Positions 31,422 to 40,208 of a DNA stretch of 64,000 nt are shown one piece after another. The stretch lies in contig CAJKKQ010000011.1 of assembly GCA_905200545.1 (NCBI GenBank), positions 16,952 to 80,951 on the forward strand, written 5' to 3'. The DNA comes from an uncultured Oscillibacter sp. GTDB taxonomy: Bacteria > Bacillota > Clostridia > Oscillospirales > Oscillospiraceae. Within the stretch, counting starts at the first letter, position 1. Each line of letters starts with the position of its first letter. The notes under the pieces are model-generated. The model was not told where the DNA came from. It saw nothing but the letters and a program-made list of their open reading frames with translations, and did not search any database. Position numbers and translations under genes: made by a program.

Positions 31422-31601
31422 TTGCAAAGCATAGCGCAACGTGGTAAGCTAGTCACAAAGGACGGATGGGTCATCTGTCCCGACTGCCACAGCATGCGAC
31501 TTATGCGCCTGCCTCCCAAAGGCCGGGTGCAAGGGTACGTTTACTGTCGGCATTGCAAAAGCGAAAAATATCTGGATATCGATTTGAGCCTGAGCCTATG
31601 A
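31422..31601 (+). CDS. Small zinc-ribbon protein, Com-like
   Basis: A 59-residue product with CPDCHSMRLMRLPPKGRVQG then YVYCRHCKSEKYLDI, i.e. two CxxC knuckles, as in Com-type zinc fingers that assist translation of phage genes. TTG 31422 follows GTGGGG; the frame was short and is judged real from the motif. Confidence 0.6.
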   Translation: MQSIAQRGKLVTKDGWVICPDCHSMRLMRLPPKGRVQGYVYCRHCKSEKYLDIDLSLSL

Positions 31602-31676
31602 GCCTGAGCCACATGAACCGCAAATTGCGGGACGTGTCGGCGCAGGCTTTTTGTTTTGCCCGGAGGTGATAGCCCG

Positions 31677-32057
31677 ATGGCACAAAAGCCGCTCAGGCCG
31701 TGTCGGCATCCTGGATGCTGCATCCTGGTGCCGGATGGATACTGCGCAGCCCATAAGCCAAAAGACCGCCGCAGCGCCGAGGCCAAGTCCTGGCACTGGA
31801 TGTACCTGACGCCGGAATGGCTGGATGATCTGCGGCCATCGCAGCTCCTGAAAGAGCCGTTTTGCCGGGAATGCGCCCGGCATGGAATCCGTACCAGGGC
31901 CACGGACGTGGACCACGTAGAGCCGCACAAAGGCGACTGGGCGAAGTTCACGGATCGACGCAATCTGCAAAGCCTATGCCATTCCTGCCATAGCCGCAAG
32001 ACTATGGCGGAAATCCGCGGAAAAAGTGCTGCATTGCGACGGCGGTACCGGCCCTGA
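31677..32057 (+). CDS. HNH endonuclease
   Basis: This 126-residue protein has zinc-binding cysteines (CRHPGCC, CREC, LCHSCHSRKT) and the HNH core VDHVEPHKGDWAKFTDRRNLQSLCHSCH (about 82-110). ATG 31677 follows GGAGGTGA. In HK97-type phages an HNH protein next to the terminase is required for cos cleavage and packaging, and the place here, right before a cos-like sequence, fits that role. Confidence 0.9.
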   Translation: MAQKPLRPCRHPGCCILVPDGYCAAHKPKDRRSAEAKSWHWMYLTPEWLDDLRPSQLLKEPFCRECARHGIRTRATDVDHVEPHKGDWAKFTDRRNLQSLCHSCHSRKTMAEIRGKSAALRRRYRP

Positions 32058-32144
32058 TTGCCGGCAGCTTTGGGCGCACGCACATGCGGCTACACCTGCG
32101 CGGATGCTCGGAGGGGGATCCTTGCAAGCCCTCCCCCGGGGCAA

Positions 32145-32215
32145 AAAAGTTTTGGGGAGCCTGCTCAAGACCGCACGCCCCCCTTCACGCGAGATTTTTT
32201 CCCCACAGGAGTTTT
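32145..32215 (+). other. Probable cos region
   Basis: A non-coding stretch between the HNH gene and the methyltransferase contains AAAAAAGTTTTGGGGAG, then CGCACGCCCCCCTTCACGCG, then GAGATTTTTTCCCC. The pattern and location match my memory of cohesive-end sites in Gram-positive siphophages; the cut positions cannot be read from sequence. Confidence 0.45.
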
Positions 32216-32273
32216 CGGAGACGGACGCCGCCAGCGGGGACCAATGCACACCGTGTGCATCGAAAGGAGCGAA

Positions 32274-33023
32274 ATGGATAGACAACTTGAGCGAGAAATC
32301 CGCCTGTTCCAAGGGGACTGTTTGGCGGGCATGTCCCGGGTGGAGACAGGCTCAGTGGATCTGGTGCTGTGTGATCTTCCGTACGGTACCACGGCTTGCG
32401 CCTGGGACTCGGTGATTCCCTTTGAGCCGCTGTGGGAGCAGTACCAGCGGATCGTGAAGCCCAAGGGCGCCTTGGTGCTGTTTGCAGCCCAGCCATTTAC
32501 CACAGCTCTGATCAACAGCGCGAGGAAGCTGTTTCGCTACGACCTGATCTGGGAGAAGAATTCCCCGGTCGGGTTTGCCAACAGCCACCGCCAGCCGCTG
32601 CGTGCTCACGAGCAGATTCTGGTCTTTTACAAACGGCAGCCCACCTACAATCCCCAGGGCCTGGTGAAACTGGAAAAGCCTATCGTCCGGCGGGGTGGGA
32701 AAACGAGCTCTGTCTACCGTTCCATGTCTGGGGAAAGTGTCCAGCAGTACACCAATTACCCGCGCTCTGTACTGCATTATCCCAACCGGGGAGAGAAACG
32801 GTACCATCCTACACAAAAGCCGGTGGCTTTGCTGGAGTACCTGATCCGCACCTATACCAACCCCGGGGAACTTGTGGTGGATAACTGCATGGGCAGCGGA
32901 AGCACGGCTGTGGCTTGCCTGAACACCGGACGCCGGTGTATGGGATTTGAAAAAGACCAAGTTATCTACGAGACCGCTTGCCGGCGAGTGAAAGAGCGGG
33001 CGGCGGAACTGGCCATCGCATAG
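32274..33023 (+). CDS. Phage DNA methyltransferase (N6-adenine/N4-cytosine type)
   Basis: This 249-residue protein has catalytic motif IV DLVLCDLPYGT (DPPY-like, about residues 24-34) and, at the C-terminal end, SAM-binding motif I DNCMGSGSTAVACLNTGRRCMGFEKD (about 202-227), the beta-class order. AAGGAG precedes ATG 32274; the frame extends upstream through the cos region without support. Typical roles are protection from host restriction or timing of packaging. No partner restriction enzyme is adjacent. Confidence 0.9.
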   Translation: MDRQLEREIRLFQGDCLAGMSRVETGSVDLVLCDLPYGTTACAWDSVIPFEPLWEQYQRIVKPKGALVLFAAQPFTTALINSARKLFRYDLIWEKNSPVGFANSHRQPLRAHEQILVFYKRQPTYNPQGLVKLEKPIVRRGGKTSSVYRSMSGESVQQYTNYPRSVLHYPNRGEKRYHPTQKPVALLEYLIRTYTNPGELVVDNCMGSGSTAVACLNTGRRCMGFEKDQVIYETACRRVKERAAELAIA

Positions 33024-33025
33024 CG

Positions 33026-33042
33026 GTGTCCGAATCTGACAC
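33026..33042. repeat. Dispersed 17-bp palindrome, copy 6 (one mismatch)
   Basis: GTGTCCGAATCTGACAC in the gap between methyltransferase stop and terminase start; one arm base differs from the consensus. Confidence 0.8.
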
Positions 33043-33060
33043 CAGGAAGGAGGGGGCGGG

Positions 33061-33579
33061 ATGCCCGGAAGACGACAACCCACGGAATTGGTGGAGGCCA
33101 ACGGTCGCAAACACCTGACCGAGGCGGAAAAAGATGAGCGCCGGGACCGGGAAGTTCATGTTCCTCCTCCGGAGGAGGCCGTGCCGCCCATGTGGCTGCC
33201 CAAGCGGCTTCACAAAGAGTACCACGAAATCGGCGAGATCCTGCGGGCCGCCGGATTGTATGCGGAGCTGGACCGGGATGTGCTGGGCCAGTACTTCCTC
33301 TCCCGGGAGCGGTGGCTCCGGGCAGACAAAAAAGCCGGGGCAGCCATCCGGGCCGGAGACGAGAAACTGGCCAGGGAGTGGACCGGCGTCCAGGGCACCT
33401 ACTTCAAGCAGGTCCGCCAATGCGCGGAGGCCATGGGCCTATCCGTTACTTCCCGGTGCCGGATCGTGGTACCCCAGGCGCTGCAGAATGCAGCCAAGGC
33501 GCCCGCAGCGGCCGGTGAGGACGAGTTTACCCAGCGGCTCCGGCAGCGGCAGGCGGCCGCACTGGAGGGGGCCACGTAA
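33061..33579 (+). CDS. terS: Terminase small subunit (P27 family)
   Basis: A 172-residue protein of the P27 type, with PPMWLPKRLHKEYHEIGEILRAAGLYAELDRDVLGQYF (about 42-80) and a helical C-terminal half ending in SVTSRCRIVVPQA. It recognises phage DNA and hands it to the large subunit. GGAGGGGGC precedes ATG 33061; its stop directly abuts terL. Confidence 0.9.
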   Translation: MPGRRQPTELVEANGRKHLTEAEKDERRDREVHVPPPEEAVPPMWLPKRLHKEYHEIGEILRAAGLYAELDRDVLGQYFLSRERWLRADKKAGAAIRAGDEKLAREWTGVQGTYFKQVRQCAEAMGLSVTSRCRIVVPQALQNAAKAPAAAGEDEFTQRLRQRQAAALEGAT

Positions 33580-35379
33580 ATGCCGGTACGCTCCAGCGAG
33601 TATTATGACGAGTCCGCCGGTGCATTTGTCTGTGAGTTCATCTCCCGGCTGCCCACCACCGATACCGGCCGCCCCTTTGAGCTGTACGACTGGCAAAGAT
33701 CCTCCATCATGGAGTTCTACGGCCGTCAGGTGTCGGACGAGGACACTGGGGAGTACTTGAGAAAGTACTGGTACCTCTATCTGGAGATTCCAAAGAAGAA
33801 CGGCAAGAGCGAGCTGGCTGCGGCCCTGGGTATCTACCATCTGTTCGCCGATGGAGAGCTGAACGCGGAAGTTTATATCTGCGCGGCGGATAAGGAGAAT
33901 GCAGGCATTATCTTCAGCGCCGCAGTCTTTATGCTGACCACTGCCCCCTGGACAGCCAAGATGGTGGCCCGGGGAGAGCTGCACATTGTGGAATCCCGGA
34001 AGCGGGTGGAATACCGCCAGCGAGTCAGAACCGGGAACGGCGGATACAAGTGGGTCATCGTTGGCGTGATGGCTGTCCTCTCGTCTGAATCGTACAGCAA
34101 GCACGGCTACAAGCCCAGCTGCGTGATCTTTGACGAGTTGCATGCCCAGCCCAACCGGGATCTGTGGGACATCATGACTTTCGGTGCCGGCGCCGGCCGG
34201 AAGCAGCCGGTGTGGATCGTGCTGACTACAGCCGGCGATGACCCGGATCGGGGATCCATCGGCTGGGAGGTCCACGAGAAAGCTGTGGGCGTCCGGGACG
34301 CCCGGCGGCTGCGCGAGATCCTGGACGAAGGCGGAGATCCTCGGCAGGTCCTTTCCCTGCGGCACGTGTCCGATGAGGACATGGCCCAGGCCCAGGTGGA
34401 GCTGCTGGAACGGGATCTTCCCAACTGGCTGCCCATCCTGTACGGTCTGACGGCTATGTTCGGGGATGATCCGGACGACCTCAAAGACATTGATATCTGG
34501 GATGAGAAGCTCTGGTATCTCTGCAATCCATCCCTGGGCAAGCACCTGAAGATCCGGACGTTGCGGCTGGAGGCCATGGAGGCCCGGCGCAGCGAGGCAG
34601 GGGAGAAGCTATTCCGCTGGCTTCGATTGAACCAGTGGATCTCCGTCAAGGCGGTCAGCTGGATCTCCCTGAATCTCTATGATAAGACCCAGTTTGGCCC
34701 CAGCAAGAAAGCGGAGCGGGAGGCCTGGGTGCAGGAGCACCTCTACGGCAAGCTCTGTTACGGTGGGGTAGACCTCTCCACCAGTAAAGACCTGACGGCC
34801 TTTGTCCTGCTGTTTCCGCCCCAGCTGGGGCTGGATGTGGCGGTGCTGCTGCCCTTCATCTGGCGGCCCGGGGGCACAGTGGAGGAGGCGGAGCGTCGGG
34901 ACCACGTTCCCTATCGGGACTGGGAGCGGGCCGGGTTCTTGACGCTGTGCGAGGGAGATATCATCGACTACGGAGATGTAGAGGCCACGATCCGGTGGGC
35001 CACGGAAGTTTTTGACCTCCAGATGGTGGGCTTTGACCCCTATCTCAGCCGGACCATCACCCAGCGGTTGAAGCCCATTGTCCCCGTCATTGAGGTCCCA
35101 CAGGATCTCAAGAACATGTCGCCGGCCATGAAGGAGATGGACGATCTGATGACCCGCAAGCAGCTGCTGCACATCCACAACACTTGCTTCCGCTGGACCT
35201 TCGGCAACGTCCGCTGCTATGTGGATGGAAACGGCAACTGCAAGCCGTTGAAGAATAAGTCCAGGGGGCGTATCGACCCCACGGTGGCGTCCATCATTGT
35301 GATCGCAGTGTGGATGATTGCCCGGAATCAGAAGCCGGATCTGGCGGCGGCCATGGCACAGCCGGGATTTAGTTTGTAA
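33580..35379 (+). CDS. terL: Terminase large subunit
   Basis: This 599-residue packaging motor has an N-terminal ATPase (FELYDWQRSSIMEFYG; Walker A-like LEIPKKNGKSELAAALG, about 70-86; Walker B CVIFDELHAQ, about 178) and a C-terminal RNase H-like nuclease (GGVDLSTSKDLTAFVLL, about 397; MVGFDPYLS, about 482; D in SRGRIDPTVASIIVIAVW). It cuts concatemers at cos and pumps DNA into the capsid. It lies directly after terS. Confidence 0.96.
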   Translation: MPVRSSEYYDESAGAFVCEFISRLPTTDTGRPFELYDWQRSSIMEFYGRQVSDEDTGEYLRKYWYLYLEIPKKNGKSELAAALGIYHLFADGELNAEVYICAADKENAGIIFSAAVFMLTTAPWTAKMVARGELHIVESRKRVEYRQRVRTGNGGYKWVIVGVMAVLSSESYSKHGYKPSCVIFDELHAQPNRDLWDIMTFGAGAGRKQPVWIVLTTAGDDPDRGSIGWEVHEKAVGVRDARRLREILDEGGDPRQVLSLRHVSDEDMAQAQVELLERDLPNWLPILYGLTAMFGDDPDDLKDIDIWDEKLWYLCNPSLGKHLKIRTLRLEAMEARRSEAGEKLFRWLRLNQWISVKAVSWISLNLYDKTQFGPSKKAEREAWVQEHLYGKLCYGGVDLSTSKDLTAFVLLFPPQLGLDVAVLLPFIWRPGGTVEEAERRDHVPYRDWERAGFLTLCEGDIIDYGDVEATIRWATEVFDLQMVGFDPYLSRTITQRLKPIVPVIEVPQDLKNMSPAMKEMDDLMTRKQLLHIHNTCFRWTFGNVRCYVDGNGNCKPLKNKSRGRIDPTVASIIVIAVWMIARNQKPDLAAAMAQPGFSL

Positions 35380-35380
35380 G

Positions 35381-35397
35381 GTGTCCGAATCGGACGC
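35381..35397. repeat. Dispersed 17-bp palindrome, copy 7 (one mismatch)
   Basis: GTGTCCGAATCGGACGC directly after the terL stop codon and 13 bases before the next start. Confidence 0.8.
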
Positions 35398-35410
35398 AGG
35401 AAGGAGCGCC

Positions 35411-35587
35411 ATGAAGGCATTGAAAGACGGGGTGGCGGCCTACGCCACGGAGCTTATGATGACAGCCGGGGCAGCTCTGGTGAGCCTGGGCGCCGGAATG
35501 ATCTATCTTCCGGCTGGGATCATCACCGCCGGCGTGATGCTACTGGCGGGATCTGTCCTCAGCTGCCTGGGAGGTGGTGAGGCATGA
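35411..35587 (+). CDS. Small membrane protein between terminase and portal
   Basis: A 58-residue, strongly hydrophobic protein (TAGAALVSLGAGMIYLPAGI and ITAGVMLLAGSVLSCLGG as two segments). AAGGAGCG precedes ATG 35411; it overlaps the portal gene by 4 bases. Such proteins recur at this place in clostridial phages; function unknown. Confidence 0.6.
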   Translation: MKALKDGVAAYATELMMTAGAALVSLGAGMIYLPAGIITAGVMLLAGSVLSCLGGGEA

Positions 35588-36849
35588 GTGTTCGATCCGG
35601 ATTGCAGGCGGTGGCCCGGTCTCCGTCCCGGGAGCCGCGCAACGCTGTGACCGTCAGCACCTTGACCGGTGCCGGATTCTCTCCGGCACCGGCAGATACC
35701 AGCGAGACGGCGGCCCGGAAGCTCAGCGCCGTGGACCGGTGCATTGAGATTCTCTCGGACTCCATGGCAAAGCTCCCCACCTACTGCGTGGAGCGGAAAA
35801 GCCGGGAGCGGGTGGAGATTCCGCTGCTGCAGCTGCTCAATGTGCGGCCCAACGAGGCCATGACGCCCTCCGTCCGCAAGAAGTTGCTGGAGGCCAGCCG
35901 CCTGACCCGGGGAAACAGCTATGACTGGATCCGGCGGGACCCCTACACGGCTGAGATTGTGGAACTGATCCCGCTGCCGGGAGATTTGGTGTATACCTGG
36001 CGGGACACGGCAGGACATGTGTGGCACAACGTCCGGGACCCTGCCAATGGAAGTGTGTTTACCCTTTCCCACGCGGACGTTTGCCACTACAAGGGCACTT
36101 CCCGGGACGGGATCACCGGCATCTCCGTGCTGCAGCGGGCGGCAGAAGTTATTGCCGCAGCTAGGGCCCGGCAGATGCACGATCTGAGCTATTACGAAAA
36201 CGGCGGCCAGCCCGGCGGCGTGCTACAGACAGATGTACCTCTGGGCGGCATGGTGCCGGATCCAACAGACCCCGGTAAACAGATCAGCAACAAGGACCTG
36301 CTGCGCCGGGAATGGGAGCGGATCCACGCAGGTCCCAGCAACGCCAACCGGATTGCCATTCTGGACTACGGCTTGAAGTATCAGGCGGTCAGTCTGAGCA
36401 ACAAGGACGCCCAGTTCATCGAGAGCCAGGAGGTAGCAATCCGAGACATTGCCCGGTATTTCGGAATCCCCCTTTACAAGCTCCAGGAGGGCAAGCAGGC
36501 CTACAGCTCCAACGAGCAGAACGCCATTGAGTACGTGGTCTCTACACTGCACCCTATCGTGACCCAGTACGAGGAGGAACAGACCTACAAGCTGCTCTTT
36601 TCCAGTGAGATCTCGGATGGGTTGGAGCTGCGGATCAACATGATGGCAGAGCTGCGGGGTGACAATGCCGCCCGCAGCTCCTGGTACAAGAATATGCGAG
36701 AGATCGGCGTGTTTTCCGTCAACGACATCAACCGGCTTGAAGATATGCCAGATGTGGAGGGCGGAGACGAGCGCCTGGCCTCTCTCAATTATGTGCCCCT
36801 CTCCAAGTGGGTGGACCTGAGTATCAATCGGAACGGAGGATCGACATGA
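35584..36849 (+). CDS. Portal protein (HK97 family)
   Basis: This 421-residue protein has portal hallmarks: SAVDRCIEILSDSMAKLP, VRKKLLEASRLTRGNSYDWI, TVHP-like segments, DIARYFGIPLYKLQEGKQAYSSNEQ and FSSEISDGLELRINMMAELRGD. Twelve copies form the DNA-entry vertex. It overlaps the protease gene by ATGA. Confidence 0.95.
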   Translation: MSVRSGLQAVARSPSREPRNAVTVSTLTGAGFSPAPADTSETAARKLSAVDRCIEILSDSMAKLPTYCVERKSRERVEIPLLQLLNVRPNEAMTPSVRKKLLEASRLTRGNSYDWIRRDPYTAEIVELIPLPGDLVYTWRDTAGHVWHNVRDPANGSVFTLSHADVCHYKGTSRDGITGISVLQRAAEVIAAARARQMHDLSYYENGGQPGGVLQTDVPLGGMVPDPTDPGKQISNKDLLRREWERIHAGPSNANRIAILDYGLKYQAVSLSNKDAQFIESQEVAIRDIARYFGIPLYKLQEGKQAYSSNEQNAIEYVVSTLHPIVTQYEEEQTYKLLFSSEISDGLELRINMMAELRGDNAARSSWYKNMREIGVFSVNDINRLEDMPDVEGGDERLASLNYVPLSKWVDLSINRNGGST

Positions 36850-37553
36850 GAGTAACGTTGAACGGCATCGTCTCCTCGGACGATGACCGGTGGATTTACG
36901 AGTGGTTTGGGTACCGGGCTTTTTCTCCGGAGCAGGTCCGTGATGCCATTGCACAGAATCCTGCCGGGGAGGATCTGGTGCTGGAGATCAACAGCCCTGG
37001 CGGATCGGTCTTTGCCGGCAGCGAGATGTACAGCATCCTGCGCGGCTGCTCCATCCCCACCCGGGCAGAGATCCAGAGCCTGGCGGCCAGTGCGGCCAGC
37101 TATCTGTGCCTGGGATGCGACCGCGTGGCCATCTCCCCGGTGGCCCAGATGATGATGCACCTGCCCAGCACCAGTACCAGCGGAGACCGCACCGAGCACC
37201 AGCGCTCCATCGGGATGCTGGATGCCACCCGGGAGGCCATCCTCAATGCCTATGAGCTGAAAGCCAAGGGCAAGACTGAACGGGCGGAACTGCGTCGGAT
37301 GATGAGCTCTGAGACCTGGCTCAGCGCCCAGGATGCCCTGGAACACGGCCTGGTGGACGAAATCCTGGGACAGGATGAGGGCATGCCCGGTCCCAGCAGC
37401 CTGGTCAATGCCTTCGGCCTTCCGGACATCGCCGCTCTGCGGGCCGCCTATGCCCGGGCAAATCCGGAGGCGGATCTTCGTAAGGCTCCTGAACACACCC
37501 TGGCAGACTGGCGGGATTCCGCACGTCTTACTCTGGAACAAAACAGATTTTGA
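36846..37553 (+). CDS. Prohead protease, ClpP/S14-like
   Basis: A 235-residue protein with the ClpP-like fold: LVLEINSPGGSVFAGSEMYSIL, catalytic Ser in SLAASAASYLCLG (about 83-85) and His in QMMMHLPST (about 105). It matures the HK97-type capsid by removing the scaffold part of the shell protein. Located between portal and capsid as expected. ATG 36846 overlaps the portal stop. Confidence 0.93.
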   Translation: MRVTLNGIVSSDDDRWIYEWFGYRAFSPEQVRDAIAQNPAGEDLVLEINSPGGSVFAGSEMYSILRGCSIPTRAEIQSLAASAASYLCLGCDRVAISPVAQMMMHLPSTSTSGDRTEHQRSIGMLDATREAILNAYELKAKGKTERAELRRMMSSETWLSAQDALEHGLVDEILGQDEGMPGPSSLVNAFGLPDIAALRAAYARANPEADLRKAPEHTLADWRDSARLTLEQNRF

Positions 37554-37569
37554 ATGGAGGAACAGAACA

Positions 37570-38763
37570 ATGAAGAAGAAGCTCTACGATCTCATCAAAC
37601 AGCGTGCCAGCCTGTTGGCCAAGGCTGAGGCTGCTCTGACAGCCAATAACCAGGCGGACTACCAGAGCTACATGGAGCAGATCACCAACCTCAATAGCGA
37701 GATTCAGCGCATCCAGGATCTGGTGGCGGAGCAGGACCGACAGATGATGTCTGTCCCCGGCCCCAGTGGCTCTGAGCTGGAGGACCTGGCGCACGAGCGC
37801 GTCACCGCGCTGATGCGGGGTGACAGTGTGACCTTCAATGCCACGGAGGTCCGCCGGGCGTTGAACCAGATTACCCTGGCCACCGGAACCATCGTGGAGC
37901 CCACCGGCGCCGGATCCACCATCCACGATCCTGTGGGCAATGTGGTTCCCTCCATCGTGGATCGGGTCCGCGTGATGGACATGACCGGTATGGGAGCTTT
38001 CCAGGAGCCCTATGTCATCACGGAGCTGGATGCCAAGGGCGGCAAGATCGCCACCACGGCTGGCACCGCCCGCAGCGCCTCCACTGACCCCACCTTTGGC
38101 ATTGCGGAGATCAAGCCCTATGAGCTGAGCGTCACCAGCTACGTGGACCGCAACATCTCCCGGCTGTCTCCCGCCAGCTGCTATGACAAGATCTACGGCA
38201 TGGCCATGCGTGCCCTGCGCCGGAATCTGGCGGAGCTGATCGTCAACGGTGACGAGCCGTCCACCCCCACCTTCTACGGCATCACCAACGCCAAGAACAA
38301 GGCTGCGGCTAACATCTTTGCCGAGGCAACTCTGGGCAGCGCCATTGACGTGAACACCCTGGACGCCCTGTATTTTGCCTACGGCTCCGACGAGGCCATG
38401 GGCGCCGGCGCCCGGCTGCTGCTGACCAAGACCAACCTCAAGGCTCTGGGCGCGCTGCGGGGCACCAACGAAAAGCGCCGTCTGCTGGAGATCACTCCCG
38501 ACGCCACCAACCCCAACTCCGGCGTGATCCGGGACGGCGGCGTGGTGCTGCCCTATGACCTGGTGAAGGCCGTGGGCGACACCAAGATCCTGTACGGCGA
38601 TCCCATGAACTTTGAGGTGGGCCTGTTCGGCGATTACTCCATCCGCATTGACGAGTCCGTCAAGGCCGTGGAGCGTATGTACGCGATCCTGGGCGACGTC
38701 TTTGTGGGCGGCAACCTGATCGTGGACAAGGGCTTTGTCGTGGGCTCTATCGGCGAAGGCTGA
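37570..38763 (+). CDS. Major capsid protein (HK97 fold)
   Basis: A 397-residue protein with an N-terminal coiled-coil scaffold (LYDLIKQRASLLAKAEAALTANN...EIQRIQDLVAEQDRQ, 1 to about 60) and the HK97 shell domain (TIVEPTGAGSTIHDPVGNVVPSIVDRVRVMDM; NISRLSPASCYDKIYGMAMRALRRNLAELIVNG; RIDESVKAVERMYAILGDVFVGGNLIVDKGFVVG). The scaffold is probably removed by the upstream protease. AATGGAGGAAC precedes ATG 37570. Confidence 0.95.
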   Translation: MKKKLYDLIKQRASLLAKAEAALTANNQADYQSYMEQITNLNSEIQRIQDLVAEQDRQMMSVPGPSGSELEDLAHERVTALMRGDSVTFNATEVRRALNQITLATGTIVEPTGAGSTIHDPVGNVVPSIVDRVRVMDMTGMGAFQEPYVITELDAKGGKIATTAGTARSASTDPTFGIAEIKPYELSVTSYVDRNISRLSPASCYDKIYGMAMRALRRNLAELIVNGDEPSTPTFYGITNAKNKAAANIFAEATLGSAIDVNTLDALYFAYGSDEAMGAGARLLLTKTNLKALGALRGTNEKRRLLEITPDATNPNSGVIRDGGVVLPYDLVKAVGDTKILYGDPMNFEVGLFGDYSIRIDESVKAVERMYAILGDVFVGGNLIVDKGFVVGSIGEG

Positions 38764-38769
38764 TGCATT

Positions 38770-39102
38770 ATGGCATGGGATGATGCGGCGAAAAGCCGCC
38801 TGATGGCCTATTGCCGCATCGATGCCCTGGAGGAGGGGGAGGAGCTCCTCCTCCAGGGGCTCTACGAAGCGGCGGTGAGTTATATGGAGCAGGCTGGGGT
38901 CTCGGAGCCCGAGGCGGGAACGCCCCGGCGGGCCCAGTATGATCTTTGCATCAACGCCCTGGTGCTGGACAGTTACGACCGGCGGGGCGTACAGACAGAG
39001 GGTAGCGTCAGCGATAATCCCCAGCTGCGCCGGATGATCGTCCAGCTGAAGCTGACGGAGCCGGCGGTGTCCGAATCGGACACGGCGGAGGTGATCCCAT
39101 GA
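38770..39102 (+). CDS. Head-tail connector (gp6-like)
   Basis: This 110-residue helical protein (RLMAYCRIDALEEGEELLLQGLYEAAVSYMEQAG, YDLCINALVLDSYDRRG) matches the gp6-like connector that sits under the portal. Its C-terminal tail is encoded by palindrome copy 8 (AVSESDTA). It overlaps the next gene by ATGA. Confidence 0.88.
   Translation: MAWDDAAKSRLMAYCRIDALEEGEELLLQGLYEAAVSYMEQAGVSEPEAGTPRRAQYDLCINALVLDSYDRRGVQTEGSVSDNPQLRRMIVQLKLTEPAVSESDTAEVIP
39067..39083. repeat. Dispersed 17-bp palindrome, copy 8
   Basis: Perfect GTGTCCGAATCGGACAC in the last codons of the connector gene, encoding VSESDT in its tail. Confidence 0.9.
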
Positions 39103-39437
39103 ATCCCATCCAGGCCGGGGAGCTGCGGCACCGGATCCGGATCCTGCAGCGGACAGCAAACACCGACGGGGAAGGTTTCCCCGTCGGTGAACCGCAGGAA
39201 GTGTACCGCTGCTGGGCCAGAGTGACCATCACCAGCGGAACGGAACTGGTCCGAGCCAATGCGGACTTCGGCCAGATGAAAGCCCGGTTTCTGATCCGAT
39301 GGACCAGTACCACTATTGACCGGAAGATGTTTGTGGAGTACGGCGGGAAGGAGTGGCAGATCGAGTATGTCAACGACTACGCAGGTCGGCAGTACCTGGA
39401 GCTCTGGGGCGTCTGGGAAAGCAACGACCGCAGCTGA
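39099..39437 (+). CDS. Head-tail adaptor / head closure protein
   Basis: This 112-residue protein (MNPIQAGELRHRIRILQRTA, VYRCWARVTITSGTEL, QMKARFLIRWTSTTID, GKEWQIEYVND) is the classical phage head-tail joining protein. It closes the head after packaging. It overlaps both neighbours. Confidence 0.9.
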   Translation: MNPIQAGELRHRIRILQRTANTDGEGFPVGEPQEVYRCWARVTITSGTELVRANADFGQMKARFLIRWTSTTIDRKMFVEYGGKEWQIEYVNDYAGRQYLELWGVWESNDRS

Positions 39438-39771
39438 GCCCTCCGTCTATGCCCGGCTGGTGGCGACGGTTCTCCCCATCGTGCCGGTATGCGAGCCGGC
39501 GGTCTACGGTGGAGATGCGGAAGCGTACTGCACCTATAATGCCACGGAGCTGCCGGAAGGCTTCGGAGACAACGCCCCGCAATCGGTTCGGTACCTGCTG
39601 CAGCTGCACTACTTCTGCCCCCTCATGGGAAATCCGCTGCCAACCGTGCGACAGCTGCAGCGTGCGGTGGCGGATGCGGACTTCACTTACCCGTCCCTGG
39701 AAGATGCCAGTGATCTGGATGGCCGTCACTATGTGCTGGAATTTGAAGGGGTGAGCGGTCTCAATGGCTGA
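39367..39771 (+). CDS. Tail-completion / terminator-like phage protein
   Basis: The recognisable part begins about AEPSVYARLVATVLPIVPVC and continues AEAYCTYNATELPEGFGDN and VRYLLQLHYFCPL to RHYVLEFEGVSG. The start is uncertain: ATG 39367 is in frame but lies inside the adaptor gene, with no ribosome binding site; GTG 39460 is another option. Position between adaptor and gp10-like protein suggests tail attachment or length-end capping; the family is inferred by context. Confidence 0.6.
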   Translation: MSTTTQVGSTWSSGASGKATTAAEPSVYARLVATVLPIVPVCEPAVYGGDAEAYCTYNATELPEGFGDNAPQSVRYLLQLHYFCPLMGNPLPTVRQLQRAVADADFTYPSLEDASDLDGRHYVLEFEGVSGLNG

Positions 39772-40192
39772 ATTTGATGTATCCGGGCTGGATGCTCTGA
39801 TGCTGAGTCTTCAGCAGGTAGCAGAACTGCCGGAAGACGTGCAGGATGACGTTTTGAATGCTGAAGCGGATATCCTGGTTGAAGAGATCAGGGAGCGTGG
39901 ACAAGGCTATGGTGTAATGGCCCCTGGATCCGGCAGGATGCTTAAGGCTATAAAAAAAGGTAAAGTTCGCATTCATAAAAATGACAGAGAAATTCGGGTT
40001 TATGCATCTGGCAGTCGAAAACGTGGCGGAACAACGGTGAAAAATTCGGAAATTGCATTCTTAAATAATTATGGAACACGTCATCAAACGGCACGACCTT
40101 TTTGGACAGATGCAGTAAAGCTATCCGAAAAAACTATGGAAGCAGTAGGCCAAGCCGTCTACGACCGATGGCTGAAATCCCTAAATCTTTAA
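39764..40192 (+). CDS. HK97 gp10-like neck protein
   Basis: This 142-residue protein (FDVSGLDALMLSLQQVAELPEDV, VEEIRERGQGYG, RKRGGTTVKNSEIAFLNNYGTRHQTARPFWTDAV) matches the HK97-gp10-like family of neck proteins. Its DNA is clearly AT-richer than the flanking head and tail genes, a hint of separate origin. It overlaps the previous gene by 8 bases. Confidence 0.85.
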   Translation: MAEFDVSGLDALMLSLQQVAELPEDVQDDVLNAEADILVEEIRERGQGYGVMAPGSGRMLKAIKKGKVRIHKNDREIRVYASGSRKRGGTTVKNSEIAFLNNYGTRHQTARPFWTDAVKLSEKTMEAVGQAVYDRWLKSLNL

Positions 40193-40208
40193 GTCTGGAG
40201 GATTTACT

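Noticed and set aside
37528..39159. 543-codon leftward frame opposite the major capsid gene
   Set aside because: His/Gly/Val-rich antisense translation typical of GC-rich codon bias; the rightward capsid gene is unmistakable.
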